64,000 nucleotides of DNA from Eremomyces bilateralis CBS 781.70 (GCF_010015585.1 NW_022985067.1:1192437-1256436), one strand, 5' to 3'. Positions 44,003 to 56,644 are shown, numbered from the stretch's first letter. Numbers and translations are program-made. Notes: a model not told the origin generated them from the letters alone.

Positions 44003-46274
44003 GGGAAGGACGAGGGGATCTTGCATACTTGGAGTTTTTTGTGGGAGATTCGAGCATCCGGATGGATGGGAGGGGCGAAGGTGTTGTAATTACTGTGTGG
44101 ATAGGCATGTTGGTGGTCATTCCCCTGCATTCTGGTGGGTGGCACTGATCTGACTGAACGACCCATCCCTCATCAGGCGATCTAGAATTTGATTTTTCTA
44201 TCCATGAAGCACGGCTAGTATCACCTTGTTTCTACTCTTCATCACCTCCTCTACTCTCCCTAGGCCCCACCCTTAATCATATTCTTCTCGAGCCCTTGAT
44301 CCAACGTCCCCGTGGCTGATCGGCACGCGGCCGATCGCGTGGCAAACGCAACTGAAACCTCGGTGGAAGGGAAAAATCAAGGTCATATGCAGGCTCTTGA
44401 GTGAAAATTTTCTGTCCCGAGACGCGCAATGCCATGATTGATAATTTGTACGGCGTACATACCACCTACCAGGTTCGGATATCTGTGCGATGCGGATCTC
44501 CCGACCGCGCACGCAAGCGCTCTAGATGCTGCCGCGCTTCGAGATGGCGGAGATCTTTTAGTTGAGATTCCTAGGCGAGGGGTGGGTCAAAGTGGATTGC
44601 ATTTATTTATTGCTCTTGAGGTTCATCGGAGCGGGCACAAAGCGTTGTGAAGTGGCGAATTCGCGGTGTCAGAGAAGGTCAAGGTAGGAGATTGTACCGA
44701 GGAGTCAGGCAAGTGATGTGGAAGTAGTACGCACGTATACCTCGCGGCTCGCAAGTCACGATGATTTTGGAAACGGCCGTGCCTTGGGTATACGTACTAG
44801 TGAATATCGAATCGACCTCCGCAATGATGACCGTTTATGAAGAGGCTGAGGATTTTCATGGTGTCTTGGCAAGCCTTGTCCAACGGGTAGAAACAGTCCG
44901 ATGACAGATGGTCTCACCAATCTTGTAACAAGCTCGATCTTAACTCACGTATTAGAAATCATCGTTGATAATCCAAGAATGCACGGGTGGATTAAACACG
45001 CCGATGGAGTCGTCCGCCTATGGTTTTCCGCGATGGCTCACGATGAGGGGAGGTTTGTCGGAGATTCGAAGATGAATGTCAAGAACTCGGGATTGATTAT
45101 CCCAGGTTACAAATCGCGATATTTCAAGTGGACAGTCCCAGGCATGCCAAGGAACTAGGTCTTCTCTTCAAACAATGAAGGATGTGATGCTAACCGGATG
45201 AAGGCTACAATATTATCAATTAAATCTGTCAGAAACTCAGGCCAATACATGCAGTCAGTGGTTCATCAGCATTAAGCATGCATGGAGGCCCAGAACCTCT
45301 GAATCTTGTTTTATCCGCCACGAGAGCTGCTTGCACATCGCAACTACTAAGCATGCGGGCCATCGGATTTAGTGGATGAGGCGGAAACCGAGAGATCGGA
45401 TGTTACCAACCTTGAAGTATGAGTCGAGGTGTTCGTGATACATACCTTTCTCATTATCTAAATCCACATGTTCCAACAGCGGAGTAATATCCAACAAAAT
45501 GTGGAGATGATTGGGATGATCCAAATTCTAAACCTCGAGCCATCGATACAGGATTCATACCCGATATTCCTTCTGCGACTACGGGCCGATAAATCCTCCT
45601 ATTTGGGACGCGTATCTTCGGCGAACGGGGTTGCGTGCCTATGGGGACTAGGGAGGAGCCAGGAGGAGAGCTGGAGAGCTGATGCAGCCACGCAAGCTAG
45701 GGCCTGGGGGAAATTTGGATGTCCAGATGAGTGACGCGTGTCGTGGGAAGGTTCGTGATCAGAAAGGGTCCGCGTGCTGGAGGGTAGTTGTCTTACCATC
45801 CTCTTACCGAGAGACAATTCGCCGCTCGTGCAAATTTCCGACGAGGGTAGGTCGAGATGCGGGAAAGTAAGTAAGACGACGGCCAGATACTCGGAAGCAA
45901 TTGGAAATCTCGCCGAAGAATTGTCTGTTCATGGTGAAGGGGGAGACAGGGTGGCTGTGATTGATTGAAGCTACCGTACGCCCGTAGTCCGAACAGAGCC
46001 TCATCAGGGTCCGGTCAGTCAGTTGGATCATCACATCAGTGTCCTCGGGGAATTTAGGTTAGATATATGCTCCCATGGACTGTAACAGCCCCCACTCATG
46101 AGTAGGTATCCGTTTCCGAAACTCGAATCTGGATTACCTGTATTGAGTGTTCCTAATGCTGCCAAGAGGACAGAGGACATCTCCCTCTCATCTCCATCTC
46201 AATATTATCTGGTCGAAGGATGGACGGAGAAACCAACCACTGAAGGAGACGTCGTCATCGCCCGTCACGTCGTG

Positions 46275-46353
46275 ATTGGTCACAGCGTGACGTCCGACCA
46301 CGTGATTAGCCACAACTGGTCTAGCCGCCGCGTCAGCTCCCTGTTCCGCCAAT
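46275..46353. promoter_or_regulatory. cluster of CCAAT, CRE-like and E-box motifs upstream of png1
   Basis: ATTGG (CCAAT box on the minus strand) at 46275-46279, TGACGTC at 46288-46294, CACGTG at 46299-46304 and CCAAT at 46349-46353 lie within 80 bp. These are likely sites for the Hap complex, bZIP and bHLH factors. They are about 0.7 kb ahead of the png1 ATG. Confidence 0.45.
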
Positions 46354-46637
46354 CAGCGCTCGCCATACTCGGGGTTCTCACATCGCCTGAGTCTCCCCCG
46401 TCTCCCTTTTCGAACTCTCTTCCTTTCTTCCCTTCCGCCCCGATTCTCCCCCCCATCCACCACCTAATCACCAGTAGTCCTAGTAGAGGGCCTGCAACCC
46501 CCCGGCGTAGCCGCCACCTCTCCATACTTACGCGTACCCTATCCCCATTACCCTCCCCATCCCACCAGCTCGTCTAATTCCGTCTCGTCTTCCTTCCTAC
46601 TCCTCTTTCTTCTATTCATCTCGCCTACCGACTAACT

Positions 46638-46669
46638 ATCTGGACATCTGGACATCTGGACATCTGGAC
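46638..46669. repeat. four perfect 8-bp tandem repeats (ATCTGGAC)
   Basis: The octamer repeats four times without change in the probable 5' leader of png1. A perfect short array suggests recent expansion and possible length variation among strains. Confidence 0.8.
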
Positions 46670-47052
46670 GTTCTTTACATTGACTCAACCGAGAACGGCA
46701 ATAATCGTCTGCGACTTCCCGGCTCTGACTAGGTACGACCAGCATCAGCTGCATCGCCTCGCTCCAAAACTCCCGTCTGCCTGTGGCGGCATTTCGTCTC
46801 GAAAAGACCGGGCTGTGCATACGACGACGATTCCAAGAGCGTGACGACTGCGGTCCACGCCGTCCGACTCATTATCCGCTTCTGCCTCCGAATCTTCCTC
46901 GACTCTTCCGATTTCTTTTCCCTTTCCTTTTTTCCGATCCCAAAAATCACCATTGGCCATCCTCTGCGATAACTCGACGCCACCATCGCCTCTACCGTGA
47001 ACCGTGTCGAGCACCGCCGAAGAGAGGCCACAATTCCAGCGAGACTGGCGCC

Positions 47053-48553
47053 ATGGACGGCTTCCGCTTCCGCCGAGGAGCAGGAGGCCCTCCTGGAGGA
47101 GTTGGAGGCGGCGCCGGAATTGGGTCGGGATCTGGGTACTTCAGCAACGACATTCCCTCGACCGCCCTCGACGAGCGCATGGCCAGCGACCTCACCACCC
47201 GCTTCCGTCGCGTCCTCAGCACCAAGCGCATGAATGAGCTCTCCACCCGTGCCGTCTCCTCACGAAGCGCCTCACCAGCTCCGCCGTCCCAAACCCCGCA
47301 CTTCCACCATCACCACCACCAACCGCACGCCCTCCCGCGCGAATTCGGCGTCGCGCCCTCCCCGATCTCCCACGCCTACAACGCGCCCCCTCCATCTTAC
47401 AAGTCCCTCAGCAACATCCCTCTCATCCCCACCGCCCCCACCGCCAACGACACCCGTTCCATCCGCTTCAAACATATGCTCATCTCCCTCTCCTCCCTCC
47501 CCACCAAATGGGAAAACCCCGGCCTCCTCGACGAAGCCCTCCGTGTCGTCCCCCTCGAGCAGATCTATAACGAAGCCGAGGAAGAGTCCCAGGTCCTCCG
47601 TGCGGAAGCCGAGTCGCTCGGCCACGGCAAGAAACCTGCCTGGGGCTACCCGGACTGCGTCATCCGCGCCCTCCTCCGCTGGTTCAAACGCAGCTTCTTC
47701 TCCTGGGTCAACAACCCGCCGTGCGGCCGCTGCGGATGCCCTACCGTCGGCGTCGGCATGGCGGCGCCCACGCCGGACGAGCAGGCCCGCGGCGCCAGCC
47801 AGGTCGAGCTGTATCAGTGCTCACAGCAGCGGGAGTGCGGGGCGTACGAGCGGTTTCCGCGGTATAGCGATGCGTTCGTGCTGTTGCAGACGCGCCGGGG
47901 GAGGGTTGGAGAGTGGGCGAATTGCTTTGGGATGTTGTGTCGGGCCATGGGGAGTCGGGTGCGGTGGGTGTGGAATAGTGAGGACCATGTATGGGTCGAG
48001 GTGTTCAGCGTGCATCGGAAACGATGGGTGCACGTTGATCCGTGTGAGGAGGCGTGGGATAAACCGAAGCTCTATACCGAAGGTATGCCGTCTCGCGCTG
48101 TCAATCCGTCAACCTAGCTAACCCCCATAACCAGGCTGGGGCCGCAAACTCGCCTACTGCATCGCCTTCTCCGCCGACGGCGCCACCGACGTCACCCGGC
48201 GCTACGTGCGCAACCCCGCGAAATTCGGCGTCGACCGCACCCGCTGCCCCGAAGCGGTCCTCCTGCACATCATGGACGAGATCCGGCGTCTCCGTCGCCA
48301 GAACCTCAGCAAGGACGAGAAGTTCCGCCTGGAGGGCGAGGACATGAAGGAAGGCCGCGAGCTGCGGCAATACGTCGTCACGAGCATCGCGGCAGAGGTG
48401 TGTAAGATCGTGCCCGGGGCGGTGGATGAGAGGGGCGCGCAGGAGGTGGAGGGGCAGAAGGTGTTGGAGGCGAGGCAGGCGGTTGAGGAGAGGGAGAGGG
48501 TGAGGGGGGGACGCGCACGGGGTTCGGGGGAGCGGGACGAGCGGCCGCGGTGA
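47053..48553 (+). CDS. png1: Png1-type transglutaminase-fold protein, catalytic Cys replaced by Val
   Basis: Exons 47053-48082 and 48135-48553 (52-bp intron) give 482 residues. The Png1 core is clear: a zinc site made by CGRCGCP and YQCSQQREC, then [24 protein letters not shown] and WVHVDPCE. In active peptide:N-glycanases the first motif is RCGEW; here the catalytic Cys is Val285, while His312 and Asp329 of the triad remain. Filamentous fungal Png1 is known to lack this Cys and, in Neurospora, to be inactive as an N-glycanase yet needed for normal polar growth. The N-terminal 130 residues are Gly/Ser/Pro/His-rich and disordered; the C-terminus is a charged helix. Probably cytosolic, with a structural or ERAD-related role. 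Confidence 0.92.
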
Positions 48554-51527
48554 GGTGTATGTGTTTACGAATCACACCACGAAGGCCTACGATTCACATT
48601 TTCCTCACGCTTCGAGGCATCCCGAGTCCTCGACATGCTTCGGTTGGCACCCTCGACCGGTCACGTTGCATCATACTTCACCATTAGCCGACGTCCCGTC
48701 CATCGACTAGGACCTCCCACCATCCCTCACCCGCTCGCCATTCACCACCTTCGGCATTCATCATCTTTCGACGTCGACCATCCGAGGTGGAAGGAATGGA
48801 GTGATCTGCTCCCCCTCTACCAAAACCAACAGATGGTTGGGGTGTTCCATTTCTTTCCGCCTGGATGAACCCATCTACCTACTTGACCCACCCACCACAC
48901 CACCATCAACCATCTCCTATGTTCCGTCCATCACCAGCGTTTTCCCACTCATCCATCCGCATGACCCGGCCGACGGCGCCTCGGTCACCCATGTCTCACG
49001 CCCTGTTCACGTTTTACGGACCTGCATCTGCTCGGCGATCCTGGCGTTTCTTCCTCGCGCGATTTTCCCTTTCCTTTGTGCTGTTCGGGGTTGGGGGCGT
49101 TCCATCCATCCATCACTACGCGGCGTTTTCTTGCACACCACGATCATCACCATTGTTTCGACATCAGCGTCGGGCGTTTTTTTTTGGTTTTTGTTGTTTT
49201 TTTTGCGCGGATGGGGATGGGGTTTGGGGGGTCGAGGAAGGCGGCATTTGGATAAATTTTTGTGAAGGGGACTGGGTTGTTCGTTATACCATATTCTTAC
49301 TTACGTCGGGGAAGTTTGGGATGAATCATGGGATGGAAACATGCGTGCATGTGCGTGGATGCTTGGATGGGACATGCGGTGTCGTATTGACGACGAGGGA
49401 TATGAAGGGGTTCGGTCCACTCAACGTGTTAAAGGGGAGGGAAAGGGTTTCTGCACGCGGTTTGGAAAACCGGGCGATGCGTGGATGAAAGCGGCTAAGC
49501 GTTGCTTGATAGACGTCGGCGAATTCGAAAGTTTTGATATGTTCATCGTGTCGTGCAGTTTCTCCTGTGATCTTGGTTCCTCGTCGATATTCCAGCACGT
49601 GAGCGCTTCGCCCTGATTCTGCGCTCGTTTTCGCTTCCGCGATGTTGTATTCTTGATATCATGCTGCAATTCCTCATCATTTCCCCGTCAGCTCCGATCC
49701 AGCTGGTCTGCTTCGGTTCTGTTGCTGCCTTCGGTTCCTGGTGGGAGGCACTGGATTCGGCGAGGGTGAGCGCCTGATAGATCATTCAAGCAGCCTGCAC
49801 GACTCCGCCCTCGATTACGGCACAGCGATACCGGCATGATCCCAACCTTTCCTTTCCGAAGTCTCCGATGCTTTTGTCCATCGACGCGACGTACTCATTG
49901 ATTTTCCCAGGCATCACAATAATTATCGGTAGACCTGCAAGCGCCTGTCGCTGCATATGAGTATTCCGACCCGCTCGCCCTTTGTTAGGTAGACTCGAGC
50001 TAGTACGTTCCGCCTCAGTAAGGGATTTCGAAGCACTTCATGATCTGGTCAACTAATTGAACCTCGCCGCCTGAAAGTCATGCTCGTGGAGGCAGTAGAA
50101 CTGACCAGTCGCACGTCATATATCCTGCATTAAAGCGGAGGATATATATATCTAGTTTTTATCTCTCGCCTTCTAACTCCAAGTCTTGTTTTTATCTCAT
50201 TTTCTTGGTTTACTAAACTACACATTATCGTACGTTAGCATATTTTCCGGTTCTTGGTCGAAGGCATAGTCGTCCTCACACAACCGACGGCAAAGACCTA
50301 CGAGGGGTGGAAGAACGCTTGCAGCAACCACTCCAACATAACCGACAACCTCGTCACCTTCCGGACGATCATCCGAAAGATGCAGACGGAGGCTGAAGCG
50401 GAAGCCTCGATCGTCACCAATAACCTAGACGATCTGAAAGATTGGGTCGCCTTGCAGACAAGATGTGTGGAGAATGACCTGTTACCCCGACTACCTCAAG
50501 TGCTGCAAACGATTTCGGCGCAGGTCGGCAAGGTCCATGGAACCGCTGTATCAGCGTTGACCGATTACGACGACGATGAGAAGCAAGTGTGGAACGCGTT
50601 CCGGCGAGATATGATCCGCGATGAGTTCACAAGCGCAGATATCGAAAAACATGCGAAGGCTTTGAAAACGGACCTACGGCGATTGCGACGGAAGGAACCG
50701 ATTTCCACGACCAAGTCCCCCCCCCTTGCCATGACCAAGTCCCCCCCGCTTCCCACGACCAAGCCCCTCCTCACTTGCCACGACCTAGACCCAATCACAG
50801 GATCTTTTAGGGCATCATCGCTACAGTGAGATCCAGCAGTGGGCATCGTCGGTAGCTACGGCGCGGACGGACGGTATGGTACCTGAATCTTTGGCGGCCG
50901 TTTGCAATAGGTATTCTTTAGTTAGTCTGGAGAAATCGAGAGAGGATGTCGAGTGAGGGACACAACGATCCGTTAGCCACTCTGGAAGCGATGATGGAGA
51001 AGACTGGGGCAAACTGTACGCGCACGAAAGGGCTGCCCGAAGTGACTGGCAGTGGTAAAATTGATGGTGAGACGACACAGCCTCTCCATCGATATCAGGA
51101 CTGTGTGTTTGAGGAAGCTGATAACTATATTTCATCTAAGATTGACACGGCTTGGCGCGATGCTGGTTATGCATTCACATTACTTGTTCTATGTGGTTGA
51201 ACAAGTGTGGCTAAGAGATTCTATGCGTTTGTGTTAGACCTGCAGGTCTCTCTCTATCCCACCATGTAGATTGCCCTTTCCTTTCCTTTTCTTCTTTTCT
51301 GTAGATTAGTTCCACACAAATACAACTCTATCGAGATCACTCTGACGTTCAGTGTTTCAAAGATCGGATCTTCACACGAAACGTGAATTCACACTGAGCG
51401 CGACAGTCGAGTATTAGTACCGTCTCCGCTCAGGGGGCCTAGCAAGCGGCAGTTGGCAATCCGCGTACGAGACCTGTAAAGGAAATTGGATTAGATTGTT
51501 ACAAACTGATGTATACGGGCAGGTCCG
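48554..51527. other. 3-kb gene-poor stretch
   Basis: Apart from the doubtful frame at 50254-50829, no gene is supported. 48554-50250 holds Cys/Thr-type low-complexity and T-rich runs (near 49180-49205). A small frame at 50946-51200 (84 codons, ATG start) has no recognisable family. Confidence 0.4.
50254..50829 (+). pseudogene. helical ORF resembling the N-terminal region of fungal NLR-like proteins, no ATG
   Basis: An open frame of about 190 codons with a continuous, amphipathic helical composition (TYEGWKNACSNHSNITDNL, VTFRTIIRKMQTEAEAEA, LQTRCVENDLLPRLPQVL). This style matches helical N-terminal domains of fungal NLR/STAND proteins, but I cannot name the family. The frame opens without an ATG and ends in a short repeat of a TTKSPPL-like unit, with no nucleotide-binding domain after it. 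It is probably a remnant or a mis-modelled small gene. Confidence 0.35.
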
Positions 51528-53862
51528 TTACGCATCCCTCATTCCAATCCCCCTCAACCAATCATTCTGACTCGCCTCCATCTCATCTAGATGGATCTTC
51601 CCCTTCCGATCCATATACGCTCCGCACCCAACCACGCAGCTATCATCCGAATCGAACGTGTCCCGGATCGTCTCCGCCATCTCCTCTGCGATCCCATCCG
51701 GGTCTTCCGGCAGCCAAATCGGGAACGGGTCCATTTCCTCCCACGGCCGCAGATAGGCGTCGAGATTGGGCGCGGGCGGACAGGTGCGGGGGTTCACGAA
51801 TTCGCGGATGGTGGCGTAGTCGGGCCAGATGAAGCGGTAGAGGCGTGCGAAGACGTGTTTCGGGGGGCGGGGGGAGTAGAATCCGTCGCGGATATCGCGC
51901 TCCAGTCGATGGGTATCATCGGAGATGATGCACGGGTGGAGGTTCATCAGCGGCTCGATGAAGTCATAGTAGTGTTGGGTGCACATCGATAGAAGGACGA
52001 AGATCGCCAACGCGACGATGCAGACGACGAAGTCGGCTCGGAGACCCCTGTCGAGGGAGCGGCGCCACATGAATTTGTGGATGATTTCGGCGAAGTTGTG
52101 CTTCACCCAGACGGTTGAGAGTAGCTGCATCGGACCGCCCCAGACGGCACAACGGCAGAGCCAGAGCAGCGATTCGCCGTGGTAGAACCCGAAAGAGTCG
52201 TCGACGTCGGCAAATACGTAGAGCAGGTTGTATTTCCAGTAGAAATAATTGATGACAAGGAACAGAAAGCAGCCGATACCTATTAGTGGCACGATAGGGG
52301 AAGCAGTCATGACTGTTGGCGCTTAGTACCCGACACCTCGAAATAATTGCACTATCACTTACTGAGGATAAGGGCCAAAATGAAAGTTTTGTATCGAACA
52401 GTCAGGTTATTCTTGGGAAGCTGGCGACTCTCCCATATCTCTCGCGGTGTGATCGCCCCCGCTTTGGCAAGGAGGGCAAATGTCAGAGACACGAAGATCA
52501 GGAGATCCGCTTGAATAGCGACGATGTAAATAGCATTGGTAATATCATGGAGCACAACTGGCATCTTCGGATCAAAAAACCCTCCACATACAAGGAAGAT
52601 CGTGTACAAGTCCATCTCGAGGAGCATATTCATGGAGAGGCGGTCGACAACCGACCTCTGAAGTCGGCGAAGTTGGAGGCCTTGCATTGCAAGCCAACGC
52701 ATACAGAGGGCGAGGAAGACCAGCGTGACGTCTCTGGTGACACGGCTTAGTATATCCTTGGCGAGATACACGAGCCAGCTCGAGAAAGGGACGTAGAAAG
52801 CCACAGGCACGAGAAGCGCGAGCAAGTGGTTCCGCCATCCATCGTTACTGAGCCGGTCCTTTGGGAGAAGATCGTGGAAATTGTCATACAATAGATCCCT
52901 CGGTTTCACGCCGATAGCGATCGGTTCCAGGGTATAATCGTTGCAGAGGTAGGCTTTCATAGCCGTTCGGAAGTCGCGAAAAAGGACAAACACGAAGCCA
53001 GTTTCCAAGGCCTCGTCCTTCTCCAATTTCATTCTTTCGAGGATGACGGCGTTCCACATGAAATCGAGCCACTGGAGGCATTGAGCCGGGCCGGGGTCGG
53101 AACTGTCCGTTCCAGTTCTAAGTCGATGTCTCATAGACCGGAGTAGGCCCCTCTCGACTGCACCCCGGAAATGAGGAACTTGGTAGAAAATATCTTCAAG
53201 TCGCGTGGTATCGCATTGGATGAGGACATCTTCAATATCCGCGGCTCCTAGTTCGTCGCGGATGTCATCCTCGTAGATGTTTCTCGTGAGGGTCTTGAAC
53301 AAAACGGTTCTTGTCGACACTCGCTCTAGCATTCCGCTGCGCAGCATCACGGCGTCTCTTGCTCTGTGGTAGAAGTACGTTTCATGGACGATGGCATAGA
53401 GAGAAATCACTATAACGAGAGCTGTTAAAACACAAATATGAAGACCGGGGTGAGAAGCGTACCAGTATAGAGGATGCAGAGCAACGTTGGCAGCAGGAGA
53501 TTCCAACCCTTCGGAACATTGTAAAAGCTAATCCTCCCATATCTGTACACTCTAAGGGGTATCGGTACCCTTTGATAAACCCAGCCGAGCGGCACACCAT
53601 AGACAACAATCGCTAGGACACATAACGCCAAACAAAACTTCTGAAAGCGAAGGAGCAGGTAAGCCTCCAGACTGTTGGTGGTCAAGATTGTGCGGGAATC
53701 GATCAAGAAAACGCGTGGAATCCAGATCAGAAAGCCGCGAGGGGGGCCGTGAGTTCTTTTCCCGGAGTAGAAGGTGAACAACGGACGGATACAGAACCAG
53801 ACCACAATGGGCCCATAGACAAGGGGGTTGGTGGGCCACAAAAGGTCTAAAATAGCGAGCAT
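51528..53862 (-). CDS. OSCA/TMEM63/Csc1-like (DUF221) membrane protein
   Basis: Exons 53463-53862, 52363-53421 and 51528-52312 give 747 residues (introns 41 and 50 bp). It has an N-terminal membrane segment, then helices around residue 100-150, a cytosolic domain with FKTLTRNIYEDDIRDELG like the RNA-recognition-like fold of this family, and a C-terminal block of membrane helices (LLALLVPVAFYVPFSSWLVYL, DLYTIFLVCGGFF, IVPLIGIGCFLFLVINYFYWKYNLLYVFA). This order is that of the OSCA/Csc1 mechanosensitive or osmosensitive cation channels, with Rsn1 and Phm7 as yeast relatives. Sequence is divergent from the common fungal paralogues, so it may be a lineage-specific member. Opposite-strand frames are shadows. 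Confidence 0.75.
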
Positions 53863-54335
53863 GGCTATTTAGATGGGGTGAAGCCAGAACACAATAGAAG
53901 ACAGATGAGATGATTGCGTGAAAATGGCGGTACGGAGAGAAGTACTTGTTGCTTGAAATCTTGATCGTGGAAAGCGCATCTTCCCCATCTAGAAAGACCT
54001 CACCTGACGTGCATGATGCTCTTGAAGTGTTCCTTAATTCTACATTATGGATGGAAGCCATTTTTGGCCTCGGCTCCGGGAATATTTGTACCAGTGGTAG
54101 ATTCTTCTTCCTCGGGCGCCGTCAGTCTGTAGATCAGTCCTGGAGTGTCTCAAAACTGCGAGGACAAATCTGTAGAGCAGCTTCATTACCTAGCCCTGTC
54201 ATCAAGGTACATTGAGTCTTGATCTCCGGATGTCCAGAATCGGTTCTACTAGACCCAGGCTTAGCCATAATGTGACCCGAAAAGAGCCACCGTATGGAGG
54301 CGTTGGTTTTAGTGCGGTAGGGAATAGCCATCGCC
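53863..54335. other. intergenic between two minus-strand genes
   Basis: Promoter side of the OSCA-like gene and 3' flank of sam37. No feature recognised. Confidence 0.45.
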
Positions 54336-55504
54336 TCAACGCGCAGGGAAGATATAATTTACAGCTGGCGATCGGCCGGCCCCAGACCGAAATGCCAAAC
54401 AGCCAACCAACAAAGCCATCCCAACCCAGGCTTGAGAGGATGGCTTCGAGATTTGAATTGAGCTCTTGACAATATGTCCCAGGTCATACAATGGAGCAGT
54501 AAGGCCTCTGCTTGGGGCCGGTGACCATGGCGGTGTCGGTAGATCGCTAAGGAAGTACCGCCGTAGGTGTTCGACGTGTTCTTTTATTCTTGGATAACGC
54601 CTACGTATGGCGTCCCCAAGCCACTTGTGCGGTACGTCCGGATACAACATCAGGGCCAAGTATCCAAATAGGAGACAGTCCACTGGTCTTGTCCCTTCGT
54701 TGGTCATTCCAAAATAATCTTTGGCGAGCAGTTCCTCGAGGACGTCGAAGAATGACGTTGCGAGAGAATCGAGTCGGATGTGATCGACATGCGGGGACTT
54801 TCGTAAGAATGATGTGATGCTCTTCTGCACCTTGCCAGCCTGAGCAGCTGTTTGGGTCGGAGGAGGGATTGCTGTGTTTGTGGCAGGTTTCCGTGAATCG
54901 CTGGGCTCTTCGGCATCCAGGTCCAGCGATGAGAGACCGAGGTGTTGTGTTCTAGCTTTGGCGCTGGCCCGGAGGCTTAGGGGTAAGAAGTAATTGATGT
55001 GCAGAGGAAGCAGTTTCGTATACGCGGATCGGGTCGACTCGTAGTAGTTCTCGGACGAGACGTATAGGGAGAGGTCAAGGAGTTGCTGGCCTTGGGACCG
55101 AAGGAACGCAGAAACCCTAGCATCCTAAGTAAGCGTCTGTCTCTTACAACTCAAGTGTTATTATACGCACACCGATGGATCGAGCTCCGGCGCTGGGCCC
55201 GCAGGCTCCAAAAGCATATCACGATTCCTTAGGTGACGGAGGACACGGTCATATCCAGCTATCTTCTGGTCTCCGTCCACCAAAACCGGAAACGTACCTA
55301 AATTGCTGTCAGAGTGCGATTGAGCGTGGAACCAATAGTCGTCAACATACGGTTCGGACTGAATGAGAGGTCGAAGTTGGGGATTAACTTCCACTGGACT
55401 TCGCTTCTCATGAAGGAGTTGAGCAGGCAAACGGTCGCGAGGCATTCCGGATCAATGGAGGGCAGGTCGAATGCTGAACCCCATACATGGACTTCGAGAG
55501 ACAT
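54336..55504 (-). CDS. sam37: SAM complex subunit Sam37/metaxin
   Basis: Exons 55351-55504, 55173-55297 and 54336-55124 give 355 residues. The front MSLEVHVWGSAFDLPSIDPE is typical for the metaxin/Sam37 family, and a GST-like fold follows (FPVLVDGDQKIAGYDRVLRHL; then an all-helical part with DCLLFGYLALMLYPDVPH). The protein is part of the mitochondrial outer-membrane sorting and assembly machinery that inserts beta-barrel proteins such as Tom40 and porin. A membrane-anchoring hydrophobic stretch occurs near the end (WVGMALLVGCLAF). The middle is Ser/Thr/Pro-rich and probably flexible. Confidence 0.85.
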
Positions 55505-55978
55505 TGTGGAGAACTTGACGTCCTATAGGGATTATGGGAGGGTGGAGAGTACGTAGTAAATCTGATGAGATAGAGCATGGAAATCATCTCAAGAAATATC
55601 TCAGGAAATCATCTCAACGCGACATCGCGAGCAAGTTATTGATGCCTCAGACAACAACAAAACACTCTAAGGCAACCACATCTTTCGACGTCACACCATC
55701 ATCTCGCCTGCTTTCACGGCCATTTCCCTCGTATTGGACTTGGATTCTATTTCACGGCTGATTCTATTATCATCTTTTCATTTTCTTTAAGAGGAGGTTG
55801 AATCAATTGCATGTATATATTGATATCACAGAGACGGATTTGGAAAACCCAAACAGCCCCGTCATCCGATCTCTAAATATACCTCCTCTGCCTACCTAAG
55901 AGAACAACATATTGTAACCCATGGGTAGTCTCAGCTCGTCTTTTCTTCCTTGATTTCCAATCCATAATCCCCGCCATC
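55505..55978. promoter_or_regulatory. divergent promoter of sam37 and opi10
   Basis: The starts of the two genes face away from each other with about 470 bp between them. No strong motif was picked out. Confidence 0.4.
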
Positions 55979-56644
55979 ATGTTCGGCGTCATCGTATCTG
56001 GCCGCCCCGTCCTCACCGAAGGCCAAACCATCTCCCCCACCCAATCCGCCTTCTCCCTCCCTGCCACCCCCCGCTTCAACCATCTCGTCGTCTTCCTCCA
56101 CCCCGGCGCCGCCTTCCCCCCGGACGCCGCCGCCGCCGTCTACATCCGCCTCACCCCCACCTCCGACTTCCGCCTCCTCGGCGCCATCGCCGCTGACAAG
56201 CCGTCTGCCGTCTTCAAAATCAACGGCAACGACTCGAGCCCCACCGGCGGCGGCGCTGGCGCCTCCGCCGACGTCGACGCCATGGTCGACGACGCAAGCG
56301 GACCCACCCCGACCCCCGGTGCCAACGATGTCGTGATGCTCGGCATCTCCGTCGAGCCGGCCGCGCAGGTAGCGGCGGCGTTGGCGGCGCAGAAGGCGGG
56401 GACGGCAGGCGGGTCCGCGGGACAGCAGATGGCGGTGTATCGGCCGCCGCCAGCGCGGGTGGCGACGAAGGTGCTGGCGCAGCGGATCGTGACGAACTTG
56501 TTTAATTTTCTGGCAAGCTTCACGAGCGGAGGGGCCGGGGGGCAGGAGGTGGTGCCGTTGAAGAGCGTGCAGGATTGGTGGGGGAAGTTTGAGCGGCGGA
56601 TTGAGCAGGATCCCGGATTTTTGGAGCGGGAGGAGGGGAATTGA
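55979..56644 (+). CDS. opi10: Opi10/Hikeshi-like Hsp70 nuclear import carrier
   Basis: Single exon, 221 residues. The start MFGVIVSGRPVLTE is diagnostic, with FNHLVVFLHPGAAFPPDAAAAVYIRL and FRLLGAIAADKPSAVFKIN completing the N-terminal beta-domain that binds FG-nucleoporins and Hsp70. The C-terminal helical part (ATKVLAQRIVTNLFNFLASF ... WWGKFERRIEQDPGFLER) matches the family end. Human Hikeshi carries Hsp70 into the nucleus on heat stress; yeast Opi10 affects inositol regulation. A Gly/Ala/Asp-rich insert (near residues 85-112) is a fungal feature. Its stop is only 12 bp from the stop of the convergent WD40 gene. Confidence 0.93.
   Translation: MFGVIVSGRPVLTEGQTISPTQSAFSLPATPRFNHLVVFLHPGAAFPPDAAAAVYIRLTPTSDFRLLGAIAADKPSAVFKINGNDSSPTGGGAGASADVDAMVDDASGPTPTPGANDVVMLGISVEPAAQVAAALAAQKAGTAGGSAGQQMAVYRPPPARVATKVLAQRIVTNLFNFLASFTSGGAGGQEVVPLKSVQDWWGKFERRIEQDPGFLEREEGN

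Larger units (their letters stand above)
44003..47052. other. 3-kb gene-poor stretch
   Basis: No firm gene. An 85-codon frame at 44901-45158 starts with ATG and has a protein-like composition, but no family or intron supports it. The right end holds promoter elements and the 5' leader of png1, listed separately. Confidence 0.4.

Noticed and set aside
47234-48121. 295-codon plus-strand frame overlapping png1
   Set aside because: Ser/Pro/Arg-rich out-of-frame reading of the png1 exon, which has the conserved motifs.
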